This document shows positions 26,058 to 34,447 of a DNA stretch of 64,000 bases, piece after piece. This DNA is from RFSX01 sp964567435. GTDB taxonomy: Bacteria > Bacteroidota > Bacteroidia > Chitinophagales > Saprospiraceae. Both the position numbers and the translations under genes were made by a program. The notes under the pieces are model-generated. The model was not told where the DNA came from and made no database searches. It saw nothing but the letters and a program-made list of their open reading frames with translations. The DNA lies in assembly GCA_964567435.1 (NCBI GenBank), contig CAZMMQ010000001.1, positions 62,001 to 126,000 on the forward strand, read 5' to 3'. Each line of letters opens with the position of its first letter. Position 1 is the first letter of the stretch.

Positions 26058-27893
26058 TTATAGTTTTTTGCCTTTCAAAGCTTTTTTGATTGTGGCATCC
26101 ATTGCCCGCTCAGCTAATGGATTAGTGTAATTATTTAAATTTTCAATACTGGCATATATCTGATCCTTATCAGTGGATTTGATTGAAGATTCTAGCAGCT
26201 TACGCAGCTGCAATATCTTAGATTTTTCTTCTTGAGTGAGTATGTCTATGTTTTGGTCTGCAAATTTTATAGCTGCTTGTACAAGTGATTGGCCTTCGGT
26301 TTGTGCATCAATTAACTGCTTGATCTTCATGTCAGATTCAGCATTCTGGATAGATTCTACCAACATCCTTCCCATCTCTTCTTCAGAAATACCATATTGA
26401 GATTGGATTTGAACCTCCGTCGTGGTGCCCGATCTTTCTTCTGTAGCTCTAACATTGAGGATACCATCTGCATCCAAGATAAATTCAATCTTTAGCTTTG
26501 GAATGCCAGCTGGCATTGGTGGTATATTTCTTAATATAAATTCTCCAAGTTTTCTGTTATGCTCTACTAAATCTCTTTCGCCTTGAAAAACAGAAACTTT
26601 AAGATTAGCCTGACCATCCACAGAAGTTGTATAATTTCTACCGACCGAAGCAGGAATCTTAGAATTCCTGGGCATGATGGTATCCATAAGCCCACCTACT
26701 GTTTCTATTCCAAGTGACAATGGCGTTACATCTATAAGTAAAGTTTGTGAATTCCCAGCAAGTATATCGGCTTGTACAGCTGCACCAATGGCCACAACCT
26801 GATCTGGATCAATATCATCGAAGATGGGCCTATTATATATCTCCGCCAAGGTTGACTTGATCAATGGAATTCTTGTAGAACCACCAACCATGATAAACTT
26901 ATCTATATCCTCAATATCAAGCTCAGCATCCTTAATTGCTTGATTAGTCTTACTGATTGTTCTGTTTAGTATAGGTAATAATATTTTTTCGAAATTTTCT
27001 TTCGACATTAAAAAATTACCACTCTCGTAATAATCACTTGATGACAAGTGCTTTTTACATTCCTCAGCTTTGATACGGAGTGTTTGAGCTAGCAGTTTAT
27101 CCTTTTCGATGCTTGATTGAGTTATATCCAATTCATTCATCCAGTATTCAACGATGGCAGCATCTATATCATCCCCGCCTAAATACGTATCTCCATTAGT
27201 ACTTAGCACATCATAAACACCACTTTCTAATCTCAAAATAGACATATCAAAAGTGCCTCCACCTAAATCATACACCGCTATTGTCTCATTATCGTTGTTA
27301 GAATTCTGTCCATATGCCAAGGCGGCAGCGGTAGGTTCGTTGACTATTCTTAAAATATCCAGCCCCGCAAGTTTGCCAGCATCCCTAGTTGCTTGTCGTT
27401 GAGAATCATTGAAATACGCAGGTACTGTTATAACAACCTTAGACACTTGCATTTCCAGCAACCCTTCAATTCTTGCTTTTAGATGCTTCAATATCTCCGC
27501 CGATAATTCAATAGGTGTATAAAAGTTGTTGTCTACTCTAACTTTTACTAAATCTCCCTCATCATTATCTATGATTTGATATGCCAATTGGTTAGTCTGA
27601 TATTCTAAGTCTTCATAAGATCGCCCGAGCAATCTTTTTACACTGTAGATTGTTCGGTCAGGATGAGTAACCAGCCTATCTTTCGCAGCATTTCCTACAA
27701 TTAAGTTTCCGTTTTCAGTGAAGTGAACTATAGAAGGAACTAAGGCACTTCTACCAGTACGATCTTTAGCAATGATGGCTTCGCCATTCTTCATATAAGC
27801 AACTAGGCTATTGGTTGTACCTAAGTCAATACCGACAATAACATCTGATTTTTTGATGCTGCCAGTCTTCATGTTAATTGGTATCTTAGTCAT
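26058..27893 (-). CDS. hscA: Hsp70-type Fe-S chaperone HscA
   Basis: 611 aa Hsp70. ATPase-domain signatures are IVGIDLGTTNSLVAY, IAVYDLGGGTFDMSIL and KFIMVGGSTRIPLIK; the substrate domain is about residues 375-530, followed by a helical lid. HscA delivers the IscU-bound cluster to recipients. It is shorter than DnaK (about 635-640) and lacks the acidic C-terminal tail, and the interdomain region matches Bacteroidota proteins named HscA. There is no hscB or iscU beside it, so the assignment to the ISC machine rests partly on iscS, iscX and fdx elsewhere in the window. Confidence 0.85.
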   Translation of the reverse strand: MTKIPINMKTGSIKKSDVIVGIDLGTTNSLVAYMKNGEAIIAKDRTGRSALVPSIVHFTENGNLIVGNAAKDRLVTHPDRTIYSVKRLLGRSYEDLEYQTNQLAYQIIDNDEGDLVKVRVDNNFYTPIELSAEILKHLKARIEGLLEMQVSKVVITVPAYFNDSQRQATRDAGKLAGLDILRIVNEPTAAALAYGQNSNNDNETIAVYDLGGGTFDMSILRLESGVYDVLSTNGDTYLGGDDIDAAIVEYWMNELDITQSSIEKDKLLAQTLRIKAEECKKHLSSSDYYESGNFLMSKENFEKILLPILNRTISKTNQAIKDAELDIEDIDKFIMVGGSTRIPLIKSTLAEIYNRPIFDDIDPDQVVAIGAAVQADILAGNSQTLLIDVTPLSLGIETVGGLMDTIMPRNSKIPASVGRNYTTSVDGQANLKVSVFQGERDLVEHNRKLGEFILRNIPPMPAGIPKLKIEFILDADGILNVRATEERSGTTTEVQIQSQYGISEEEMGRMLVESIQNAESDMKIKQLIDAQTEGQSLVQAAIKFADQNIDILTQEEKSKILQLRKLLESSIKSTDKDQIYASIENLNNYTNPLAERAMDATIKKALKGKKL

Positions 27894-27917
27894 ATCCTTT
27901 GGAAAGACAATCTTAAC

Positions 27918-28709
27918 GTGAAGAAATCACATATGTTCAATGATAAATCTAACGTCCTGTTTATAATACTTGGCGGATTTTTTATTGGAAATGCAATCAT
28001 TGCAGAATTCATTGGTGTAAAGATATTTTCTTTGGAAGAAACTTTAGGATTTGAGCCAGCAAGTTTGTCTTTTTTTGGAGAGAATAAGTTAAGCTTTAAC
28101 CTAACCGCAGGAGTCCTATTGTGGCCGGTTGTATTTATCATGACCGATATTATAAATGAGTATTACGGTATAAAAGGTGTGAAATTCCTCAGTTTCCTTG
28201 CCGTAGGATTGATTTCGTACGCCTTTGTAATGATATATACGGCCATACATTTGACTCCTAATGAATGGTGGGATACCGTAAGTGGTATAACTGATGATCA
28301 ATCATCTAGCTTACCCAGTATGAATCTAGCATTCAGTAGGATTTTTAGGCAAGGACTATGGATAGTTGTAGGTTCTTTAGTTGCATTTTTAGTAGGTCAG
28401 ATATTAGATGTCATTCTTTTTCAAAGGCTTAGATCCATTACTCAAGGAAGAATGGTATGGCTCAGAGCTACAGGATCCACCTTGATTTCTCAACTTGTGG
28501 ATAGTTTTGTAGTACTGATAATAGCTTTCTACATAGGTGCTGAATGGGAATTATCACGTGTTTTAGCAATTGGAACTGTCAATTATATCTATAAGTTCTT
28601 GATTGCAATATCGTTGACTCCTGTAATTTATTTAGCTCATTTTTTGATTGACAACTATTTAGGCTTTAATCTTGCGCAAAAATTAAAAACACAAGCTTCA
28701 GCACAATGA
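27918..28709 (+). CDS. Queuosine precursor transporter (YhhQ/DUF165 family)
   Basis: 263 aa, about six hydrophobic segments. The conserved core ITQGRMVWLRATGSTLISQLVDS with the downstream LVDSFVVLIIAF is the family signature of the VUT transporters that import preQ0/preQ1 or queuine. The start chosen is GTG at 27918; an ATG at 27933 would remove five residues and is also plausible. Only 24 bp separate it from the divergent hscA start, so promoters must overlap coding DNA. It overlaps ctlX by 4 nt (ATGA). Confidence 0.88.
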   Translation: MKKSHMFNDKSNVLFIILGGFFIGNAIIAEFIGVKIFSLEETLGFEPASLSFFGENKLSFNLTAGVLLWPVVFIMTDIINEYYGIKGVKFLSFLAVGLISYAFVMIYTAIHLTPNEWWDTVSGITDDQSSSLPSMNLAFSRIFRQGLWIVVGSLVAFLVGQILDVILFQRLRSITQGRMVWLRATGSTLISQLVDSFVVLIIAFYIGAEWELSRVLAIGTVNYIYKFLIAISLTPVIYLAHFLIDNYLGFNLAQKLKTQASAQ

Positions 28710-29629
28710 AAGACGGATTAACTAATACGGTGCTCATGATAAGACCAACTAACTTTGGTTCTAATCCAGACACAATAGCAGATAATAAGTTTCAAAATGA
28801 CATGGCAGAAGGTTCTTCTTCTGAAATCTCTCAAAAAGCTATTATTGAATTTGATAAGATGGTAAATGCCTTAACCACTGAAGATGTTAATGTTATTGTG
28901 ATACAAGATACATCCACACCAGTAAAACCTGATGCCATATTCCCTAACAACTGGATAAGTTCTCACAGTAACAGTACGTTAGTCACCTACCCAATGATGG
29001 CAGCCACTAGAAGACTTGAAAGAAGAGAAGATATAGTCACAAAACTTACTGAGGAATTTGGGTACAAAAAGAGGTATAGCTTTGAATATCATGAGGAAGA
29101 AGACATTTATCTTGAAGGAACAGGAAGTTTGGTTTTTGACCGCCTAAATAAAGTCGTTTACGCTTGCTTGAGCAAAAGGACCAATATCAAAGTATTAGAG
29201 AAATTCTCTGTTCTATATAATTATGATAAAGTCGTCTTTAATGCTTCGGATAGAAATGGCAACCCGATTTATCATACAAATGTGATGATGGCTATTGCTA
29301 AGGATCATGTTGTTATCTGCCTTGATAGTATTAGAGACATAGATGAACGACAAAGTGTGGTTAACAAACTCAACAGTAGTGGTAAGGAGATAATAGAAAT
29401 CAGTTATGATCAAATGGAGCAGTTTGCTGGCAACATGCTACAAATCAAAAGTAAACTAGGTGCACCGATTATGCTCATGTCCGGCGCTGCTTATGACTCA
29501 TTAAGTAGTAGTCAGATCGATAAATTGAGCAGTTATAGCAAGATTATTAAAATTCCAATTCCAACTATAGAACACTACGGAGGCGGGAGTGTAAGATGCA
29601 TGGTAATGGAAGTATTTAAGCCTGTATAA
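28706..29629 (+). CDS. ctlX: Citrulline-utilisation hydrolase CtlX
   Basis: 307 aa guanidino-group-modifying enzyme fold. The opening MIRPTNFGSNPDTIADNKFQ, the active-site NNWISSH region, GTGSLVFDR and the catalytic pair (His in YHTNVMM and Cys in GGGSVRCMVMEV near the C-terminus) are visible. Members of the CtlX group hydrolyse citrulline to ornithine. Its start is coupled to the transporter gene by an ATGA overlap. The likely product consumer, RocD, lies 3.6 kb away on the opposite strand, a loose version of the ctlX-rocD neighbourhood seen in other Bacteroidota. Confidence 0.85.
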   Translation: MKDGLTNTVLMIRPTNFGSNPDTIADNKFQNDMAEGSSSEISQKAIIEFDKMVNALTTEDVNVIVIQDTSTPVKPDAIFPNNWISSHSNSTLVTYPMMAATRRLERREDIVTKLTEEFGYKKRYSFEYHEEEDIYLEGTGSLVFDRLNKVVYACLSKRTNIKVLEKFSVLYNYDKVVFNASDRNGNPIYHTNVMMAIAKDHVVICLDSIRDIDERQSVVNKLNSSGKEIIEISYDQMEQFAGNMLQIKSKLGAPIMLMSGAAYDSLSSSQIDKLSSYSKIIKIPIPTIEHYGGGSVRCMVMEVFKPV

Positions 29630-29802
29630 ATTCCTTCGCAACCTCACTTTTTAAGGCTGGTCGTATGTGTATTGTCTTACAAAATCAAAGAAATGCACAT
29701 CATATTTGTAACTATATGACAATATTACGACATCGTAAATTAGATCATAAACTAGTAACATATATCATATGACATTGGAATTCAGTGCTTTATGACATAT
29801 TT

Positions 29803-29860
29803 TAAATTTGAATATTGCCAAGTTCTAGACATTTGACCACTTAGGGAACTAATAAATTTG
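29803..29860 (+). promoter_or_regulatory. Candidate promoters for the type III polyketide synthase
   Basis: Two copies of TAAATTTG (29803-29810 and 29853-29860) match the Bacteroidota -7 box TAnnTTTG. The second has a TTTG at 29832-29835, 17 nt upstream, matching the -33 box. The distance to the ATG at 29920 is about 60 nt. The sequence is AT-rich, so chance matches are possible. Confidence 0.4.
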
Positions 29861-29919
29861 AATGTCATAGAAATTATGGTGCTTCCGCACTGCTTTAAAA
29901 GAACCTTAATATTTGAATT

Positions 29920-31068
29920 ATGCCCCTAATACACTCAATTTCATCATCGGCGCCAAAATATTCATTAACGCAAGACGAGTTCTTTGACTTTCTTGTTAAC
30001 AAAATCGAGCCACGATTTGTGAATATTCTTCAGAAAATATTGGATGGCTCTCAAATTAAAAAGAGACATTTCAGTACGAGCATTGAAGAATTCTCTTATA
30101 TGACTGAAAACAAAATGGTCGAAGAGAAATTCAAGCTTTGGAAAGAAACCTCTGTAGAGCATCTAGAGATGCAATGCAGACAATTAATTCATGACAGCGG
30201 AATGACTCCGGATCAAATTGACGGAATTTGTCTGGTATCAACTACAGGATTAGTTACACCTCACTTGGATGTTTTACTTCAAGACAAATTAGGATTGAGA
30301 CCTGATATTATCAGACTACCTATTACAGGTCTTGGGTGCTCTGGAGGTATAGCTGGTTTTCACAGAGTAAAAGATTTGCTTGACGCCATGCCAGATAAAG
30401 CATTTCTTGTATGTGCAGCTGAAACACTTTGCACTCAGTACGAAAGACCAGATTCTATATCAGTTATAGTTGCTAACTCAATTTTTGGTGATGGATATGC
30501 TTCAGCATTAATGGTTGGAAAAGATCACTTTTTGGCTGATGAGGCGAAAGTAGAATTGATGGATACGCATTCTTACATATTTGCAGGAAGTAACTTTGCC
30601 GTAGGTCAGTGGATGACAGATGAAGGCATACATTCACATGTAGATTACAAATTACCAAACTTGATTCGAGAGAATGCTGCTGCACCAATCAATGATATGC
30701 TGCAAAATAGCGGTGTAAGTATAAATGAGATAGACTATTTTATCATGCATGCTGGAGGACCTAAAGTGATGGAAGCATTTGGAGAGACCATGGGAATAGA
30801 ATCACAAAAACTAGAACTAACCTTAGAAACTTTCAGACAATATGGTAACCAAAGTGCGGTATCTATAATGACTGCTATGGACAGAGCACTTCAAAACTGC
30901 ACTAAGACTGGATTAGGTTACTTGATGGGATTAGGCCCAGGTATACATATGGAATATAGCCTATGTAAGGTATTGCCAAATGCCGTTAATTCAATAAGCG
31001 CCTTAGAGAGACCTAGTAGTCAAACAAATGTATGTAACCAGGCAAATACCCCGGTTCTAGCATACTAA
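29920..31068 (+). CDS. Type III polyketide synthase (chalcone/stilbene synthase family)
   Basis: 382 aa homodimer-type ketosynthase. The catalytic triad is readable: C140 in TGLGCSGGIAG, H277 in FIMHAGGPKVM and N310 in RQYGNQSAVS. The terminal GLGPGIHMEYS segment replaces the GFGPG loop. The enzyme condenses a starter acyl-CoA or acyl-ACP with malonyl-CoA units; the product cannot be told from the sequence. It is preceded by 290 bp without genes (candidate promoters at 29803-29860) and followed by a strong terminator at 31126, so it is a single-gene unit. No methyltransferase, oxidase or other tailoring gene is adjacent. Confidence 0.9.
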   Translation: MPLIHSISSSAPKYSLTQDEFFDFLVNKIEPRFVNILQKILDGSQIKKRHFSTSIEEFSYMTENKMVEEKFKLWKETSVEHLEMQCRQLIHDSGMTPDQIDGICLVSTTGLVTPHLDVLLQDKLGLRPDIIRLPITGLGCSGGIAGFHRVKDLLDAMPDKAFLVCAAETLCTQYERPDSISVIVANSIFGDGYASALMVGKDHFLADEAKVELMDTHSYIFAGSNFAVGQWMTDEGIHSHVDYKLPNLIRENAAAPINDMLQNSGVSINEIDYFIMHAGGPKVMEAFGETMGIESQKLELTLETFRQYGNQSAVSIMTAMDRALQNCTKTGLGYLMGLGPGIHMEYSLCKVLPNAVNSISALERPSSQTNVCNQANTPVLAY

Positions 31069-31125
31069 TCGTAATATGAAATATTAAGGTACTTCTTAGC
31101 TAAAATAGTGAAAGGAGTTAAACAG

Positions 31126-31157
31126 GTAAGTCGCATTTTATGTGACTTACTTTTTTT
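31126..31157 (+). terminator. Rho-independent terminator after the type III PKS
   Basis: Arms GTAAGTCGCA (31126-31135) and TGTGACTTAC (31141-31150) pair over 10 bp with one G-T wobble around a 5-nt loop, then a run of seven T (31151-31157). It isolates the synthase from the following histidine kinase. Confidence 0.9.
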
Positions 31158-31351
31158 ATATCATCAATGTAAATGTCCATGATAGTACAAAGCGTTTGCA
31201 TTTAAAGATATCCCAAGAATATTATGACAAGAACTTTACAATTGTAGGTAGTAGGCAAGACTTTTGAAATAATTAGCATAGTTCAACTTAATGGAGCTAC
31301 TAATCCATTCTTCAACAATCTATCTTGCTTCATACCCAAAATATTGATTTT

Positions 31352-32716
31352 ATGAAACCAGTAGTTGAAAATATTGGACGGCTTATAGAAGGTCTAACTG
31401 TTGGCCAATCCTTCGAAATACAACATCAGTTCAAGTTACTTAAGATAGAAATAAGTAAACTTGAGGACTCACTAAAAAGGAGTCAAAATGACAAATTCCT
31501 GATGGAACATCATTTAAATTCTACAATCCAAGACCTGAAAGATTCTTACAAAAAAATACGATCCCTTCGTAGAAATGAATTAGAGGAGAATAATAAAAGG
31601 ATAAAATCAGGACAAAGTCAGTTAAAACAAATTACAGATTCTATGACTTCATCAATGGCATACATTGATAGAGATTACAGATATCAGTATATCAATTATA
31701 AATACACTGAATGGTTTGGGCTTAAGGCTGACAACGTGGTAGGAAAAACAATCTCTGAGGTAGCAGGACCAATGTTTTTCCAAATAGTAAAACCGCTATA
31801 TGAACGTGTTTTCCAAGGTGAATCAATTGTCAAAGAACTAGACACTCAAAATACAAACACAAACAAGCGTTTAGTTGCATTGGCCAACTATGTTCCTGCT
31901 TTCGACTTAGAAGGAAACAACATTGGTGCTTATGTATATGGTACTGATATTACCAACAATAAAATTCAGACTGAGAAAATATCAAGATCTGAAAGGGAAT
32001 TACAATCTATTAACAACCGCCTAAAAACATATATTGAGTCTAATGCTCAATTAGAATCGTTCGCACATATCGCAGCCCACGATATGAAAGCGCCATTAAG
32101 GACTATCTCAAGTTTCTCAACTATAATCGAGAGAAGCTTAAAAGACAAACTCAGTGATAAAGAGAAACAATTCTTCAGCTATATAAATTCAAGTACAAAT
32201 ACTTTGACAAATCTGATAACTGATCTGCTCAACTATTCTAAAGTTGACGCAAAGGCATTAGAATTAGAAGAGGTTGATATTTCTGCTGTAATTAGATTAG
32301 TTAAAATATACCTGAGCGCTAATGTTAATGAAAGTGGCGGTACAATTAGCACAGTCACCACTTTGCCTCCAGTTATAAACGCAGATAGAGTCAAAATTAC
32401 ACAGCTGGTTCAAAACCTGATAGCTAATGCTTTAAAATTTGTTGAGAAGGGAAAAGAGCCCTATGTTGAGATTAGTTATACTGAAGAAAACGGATTTCAC
32501 AAGTTTTGTGTATCGGACAATGGAATTGGAATGGACCCTGAATTCACCACTCAAATATTTAAGCCATTCAAACAGCTCAATTCAAAAAATTCATACGAAG
32601 GGACGGGATTAGGATTGTCCATTTGCAAAAGAATTGTGGAGGATCATGGAGGTGAAATATCAGCAGAAAGCGAGATAGGCAAGGGCACAAAATTTACATT
32701 CACAATTCCAGTTTAA
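31352..32716 (+). CDS. Cytoplasmic PAS-domain sensor histidine kinase
   Basis: 454 aa from the ATG at 31352; a TTG 27 bp upstream adds nine residues and is less likely. Residues about 28-95 are a charged coiled coil, a PAS domain follows (about 90-200, FGLKADNVVGKTISE), then a second helix leads into HisKA with the phospho-acceptor H243 in HIAAHDMKAPLR. The ATPase domain has NLIANALKF, DNGIGMD and GTGLGLSICKRIVEDHGG. No membrane segment is seen, so it probably senses a cytoplasmic cue. No response regulator is adjacent. It ends directly before the scaffold gap. Confidence 0.92.
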   Translation: MKPVVENIGRLIEGLTVGQSFEIQHQFKLLKIEISKLEDSLKRSQNDKFLMEHHLNSTIQDLKDSYKKIRSLRRNELEENNKRIKSGQSQLKQITDSMTSSMAYIDRDYRYQYINYKYTEWFGLKADNVVGKTISEVAGPMFFQIVKPLYERVFQGESIVKELDTQNTNTNKRLVALANYVPAFDLEGNNIGAYVYGTDITNNKIQTEKISRSERELQSINNRLKTYIESNAQLESFAHIAAHDMKAPLRTISSFSTIIERSLKDKLSDKEKQFFSYINSSTNTLTNLITDLLNYSKVDAKALELEEVDISAVIRLVKIYLSANVNESGGTISTVTTLPPVINADRVKITQLVQNLIANALKFVEKGKEPYVEISYTEENGFHKFCVSDNGIGMDPEFTTQIFKPFKQLNSKNSYEGTGLGLSICKRIVEDHGGEISAESEIGKGTKFTFTIPV

Positions 32717-32717
32717 T

Positions 32718-32927
32718 CGAAAGTTTACGTGAATTGAGATAAATCAGATATATTTTTTAATTGTTTGAATCANNNNNNNNNNNNNNNNNNNNNNNNNNNN
32801 NNNNNNNNNNNNNNNNNNNNNNNNNNNNNNNNNNNNNNNNNNNNNNNNNNNNNNNNNNNNNNNNNNNNNNNNCGAAAGTTTACGTGAATTGAGATAAATC
32901 AGATATATTTTTTAATTGTTTGAATCA
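32718..32927. repeat. 55-bp direct repeat flanking the N gap (likely assembly overlap)
   Basis: Bases 32718-32772 and 32873-32927 are identical over 55 bp (CGAAAGTTTACGTGAATTGA onward) and flank a gap of exactly 100 N. A 55-bp overlap equals a common final k-mer length of de Bruijn assemblers, so this is probably two contigs sharing one k-mer overlap, not a biological repeat. Confidence 0.85.
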
Positions 32928-32952
32928 CCTATTGAAAGGAGAAACTATTAAG

Positions 32953-32983
32953 AGGCTGTCTCATAACTTGAGACAGTCTTTTT
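32953..32983 (+). terminator. Rho-independent terminator downstream of the histidine kinase
   Basis: Arms AGGCTGTCTC (32953-32962) and GAGACAGTCT (32970-32979) pair over 10 bp with one wobble around a 7-nt loop, followed by five T (32979-32983). It lies between the convergent histidine kinase and mannanase genes. Confidence 0.85.
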
Positions 32984-33048
32984 AATTGCACATATATTGC
33001 TAACTTGTAATATGAACAAATAGAAACAAACGATATTTGGAAGAGATT

Positions 33049-33080
33049 AAATCTATCTTCCTACAATGGAGGATAGATTT
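33049..33080. other. 13-bp stem-loop after the mannanase gene
   Basis: AAATCTATCTTCC (33049-33061) pairs with GGAGGATAGATTT (33068-33080) over 13 bp with one wobble and a 6-nt loop. Neither side has a clear T-run, so it could stabilise the mannanase mRNA 3' end more than terminate it. Confidence 0.6.
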
Positions 33081-33110
33081 ACTGGACTCTATTCAAAAGA
33101 GATTTTCCGA

Positions 33111-34244
33111 CTATTGTAGAATATCGTTCCTTAAAAAGATATCGCTAAATGCTGCAAATTCTCTAAAGTTACCAGCTGACCCATGAGACTCATAAGGACC
33201 AAACCAATGTACATCAATATCATTTCTCCATACCATAGTATAAGCCATACCACTATTTTTGATAACTGGATATAATTTCTCTGTCCACCAGTCATACTCA
33301 ACAACATTTTCCAATCCTGTCTCAGTAAATGCAAATGGTTTATTTCTTCCGTATCCTAATCTGGAAATTGTTGATATACTTTCTTCTGCTACACTAATAT
33401 AATCACCATCTAAAAAATCATATACGTCTACTCCTAATACATCTACCCATTCATCACCAGGATAGAACTTCAGGTAATCATCTAGATCAACTCCCCAATT
33501 TGGGCTGTAGCAGTAAAGCAAATTATTAACTCCTCTCGATGAGAACATCTCAATTGTAGATTGGAATAATTGCTTATGCTCATTTACTGATAGAGCTTCT
33601 TCACCCCACCAAAACCAATCTCCATTCATCTCATGCCAAGGGCGAAAAATTATTGGGATCGGATTACCTTCAGCATCTACTAAGGATGCTAAAAATGCAG
33701 CAGCAAAATCTATATATGTTTCCAATCTAAAACTATTCTCTCTGCCAGGCAAAATACTTGCAATATCACCACTGGTATCCCAAGGAGAATTACGGGTAAT
33801 TGGATTGTCTGCATGCCATGATATAGTAACAATACAACCTATCTCATGAGCCTCTTGGATTAGTTGACGCATTAGAATAAAATCTACACCATCCAGATTT
33901 GCCCTTCTTCTTCTTTCTATTTTTCCTATATCAAATCCTATTACAGCTGGATAATCATCGGTGACACTGAGTACATCACTTGGACTAGGAAAACCAGAAT
34001 GTTCCCAATCTATACCATAGGCTGTCGCATCTTGATGGCCAAATGCAACTCCTTGTCTAGAAATCTGTATTAGCCTGGTTCGTAGTTCGCTTACGACTTG
34101 ATGGGCTCTTTTATCTGCTAGTATAAAATTGAATTCGTCCAATACCTCCTGCTCAGGCTCCAACTGATACGCATCGTCCTCACATGACACAACTAATGTT
34201 AGGAGCAATAGAGCAAAGAAGAAATATTTGGCAATTCTAATCAT
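33111..34244 (-). CDS. GH26 beta-mannanase-like lipoprotein
   Basis: 377 aa. Residues 1-20 are a lipoprotein signal with the lipidated C21 in LVVSCEDD, so it is membrane-attached. The glycoside hydrolase 26 core shows the acid/base E205 in RPWHEMNGDWFWW and the nucleophile E308 in FAFTETG, along with ISWHADNP. GH26 enzymes cleave beta-mannans (endo or exo), so this enzyme probably degrades mannan at the cell surface. No SusC/SusD pair or other carbohydrate gene is adjacent, so it is not part of a recognisable polysaccharide locus here. Its upstream DNA contains several inverted repeats. Confidence 0.92.
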   Translation of the reverse strand: MIRIAKYFFFALLLLTLVVSCEDDAYQLEPEQEVLDEFNFILADKRAHQVVSELRTRLIQISRQGVAFGHQDATAYGIDWEHSGFPSPSDVLSVTDDYPAVIGFDIGKIERRRRANLDGVDFILMRQLIQEAHEIGCIVTISWHADNPITRNSPWDTSGDIASILPGRENSFRLETYIDFAAAFLASLVDAEGNPIPIIFRPWHEMNGDWFWWGEEALSVNEHKQLFQSTIEMFSSRGVNNLLYCYSPNWGVDLDDYLKFYPGDEWVDVLGVDVYDFLDGDYISVAEESISTISRLGYGRNKPFAFTETGLENVVEYDWWTEKLYPVIKNSGMAYTMVWRNDIDVHWFGPYESHGSAGNFREFAAFSDIFLRNDILQ

Positions 34245-34271
34245 TCACAAATTTTATTACTGCTATGACCT

Positions 34272-34314
34272 TATAACTCAAAGTTATATGCATTGGTTCT
34301 TGTTTTATGCATAA
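34272..34314 (-). promoter_or_regulatory. Inverted repeats overlapping a candidate mannanase promoter
   Basis: TATAACT-CAA-AGTTATA (34272-34288) is a perfect 7-bp inverted repeat. It overlaps a minus-strand TAACTTTG at 34279-34286, which matches TAnnTTTG and is 35 bp before the ATG. The palindrome TTATGCATAA follows at 34305-34314. No good -33 box was found. An operator is plausible but unproven in such AT-rich DNA. Confidence 0.35.
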
Positions 34315-34447
34315 CATGCAGATATTTTGACAACAAAATGTGAAGAAACATCAATATTCTCTTGACAGATAAGTGGATAAAATGAATGTACTAAACTTTT
34401 CTTAAAGTTTTGAAATCAGCTATATACTAGAGTTGGATTACGAAATA

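Larger units (their letters stand above)
32717..33110. other. Gene-free stretch with assembly gap, terminator and hairpin
   Basis: 394 bases without a coding region. It holds a 55-bp segment (32718-32772), 100 N (32773-32872), an exact second copy of the 55 bp (32873-32927), a terminator at 32953-32983 and a 13-bp stem-loop at 33049-33080. No promoter was recognised. If the two 55-bp copies are one overlap, the true intergenic length is about 239 bp. Confidence 0.85.

Noticed and set aside
29630..29919. Small gene between ctlX and the polyketide synthase
   Set aside because: No frame of useful length with a protein-like pattern; only promoter-like boxes.
32718..32927. Direct repeat taken as a target-site duplication of a mobile element
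   Set aside because: A 55-bp flank is far longer than target duplications, and the flanks join an N gap of the conventional 100-base size.
32953..32983. GGCTGTCTC-type inverted repeat as an insertion-sequence end
   Set aside because: No transposase or second end nearby; it has a T-run and fits a terminator.
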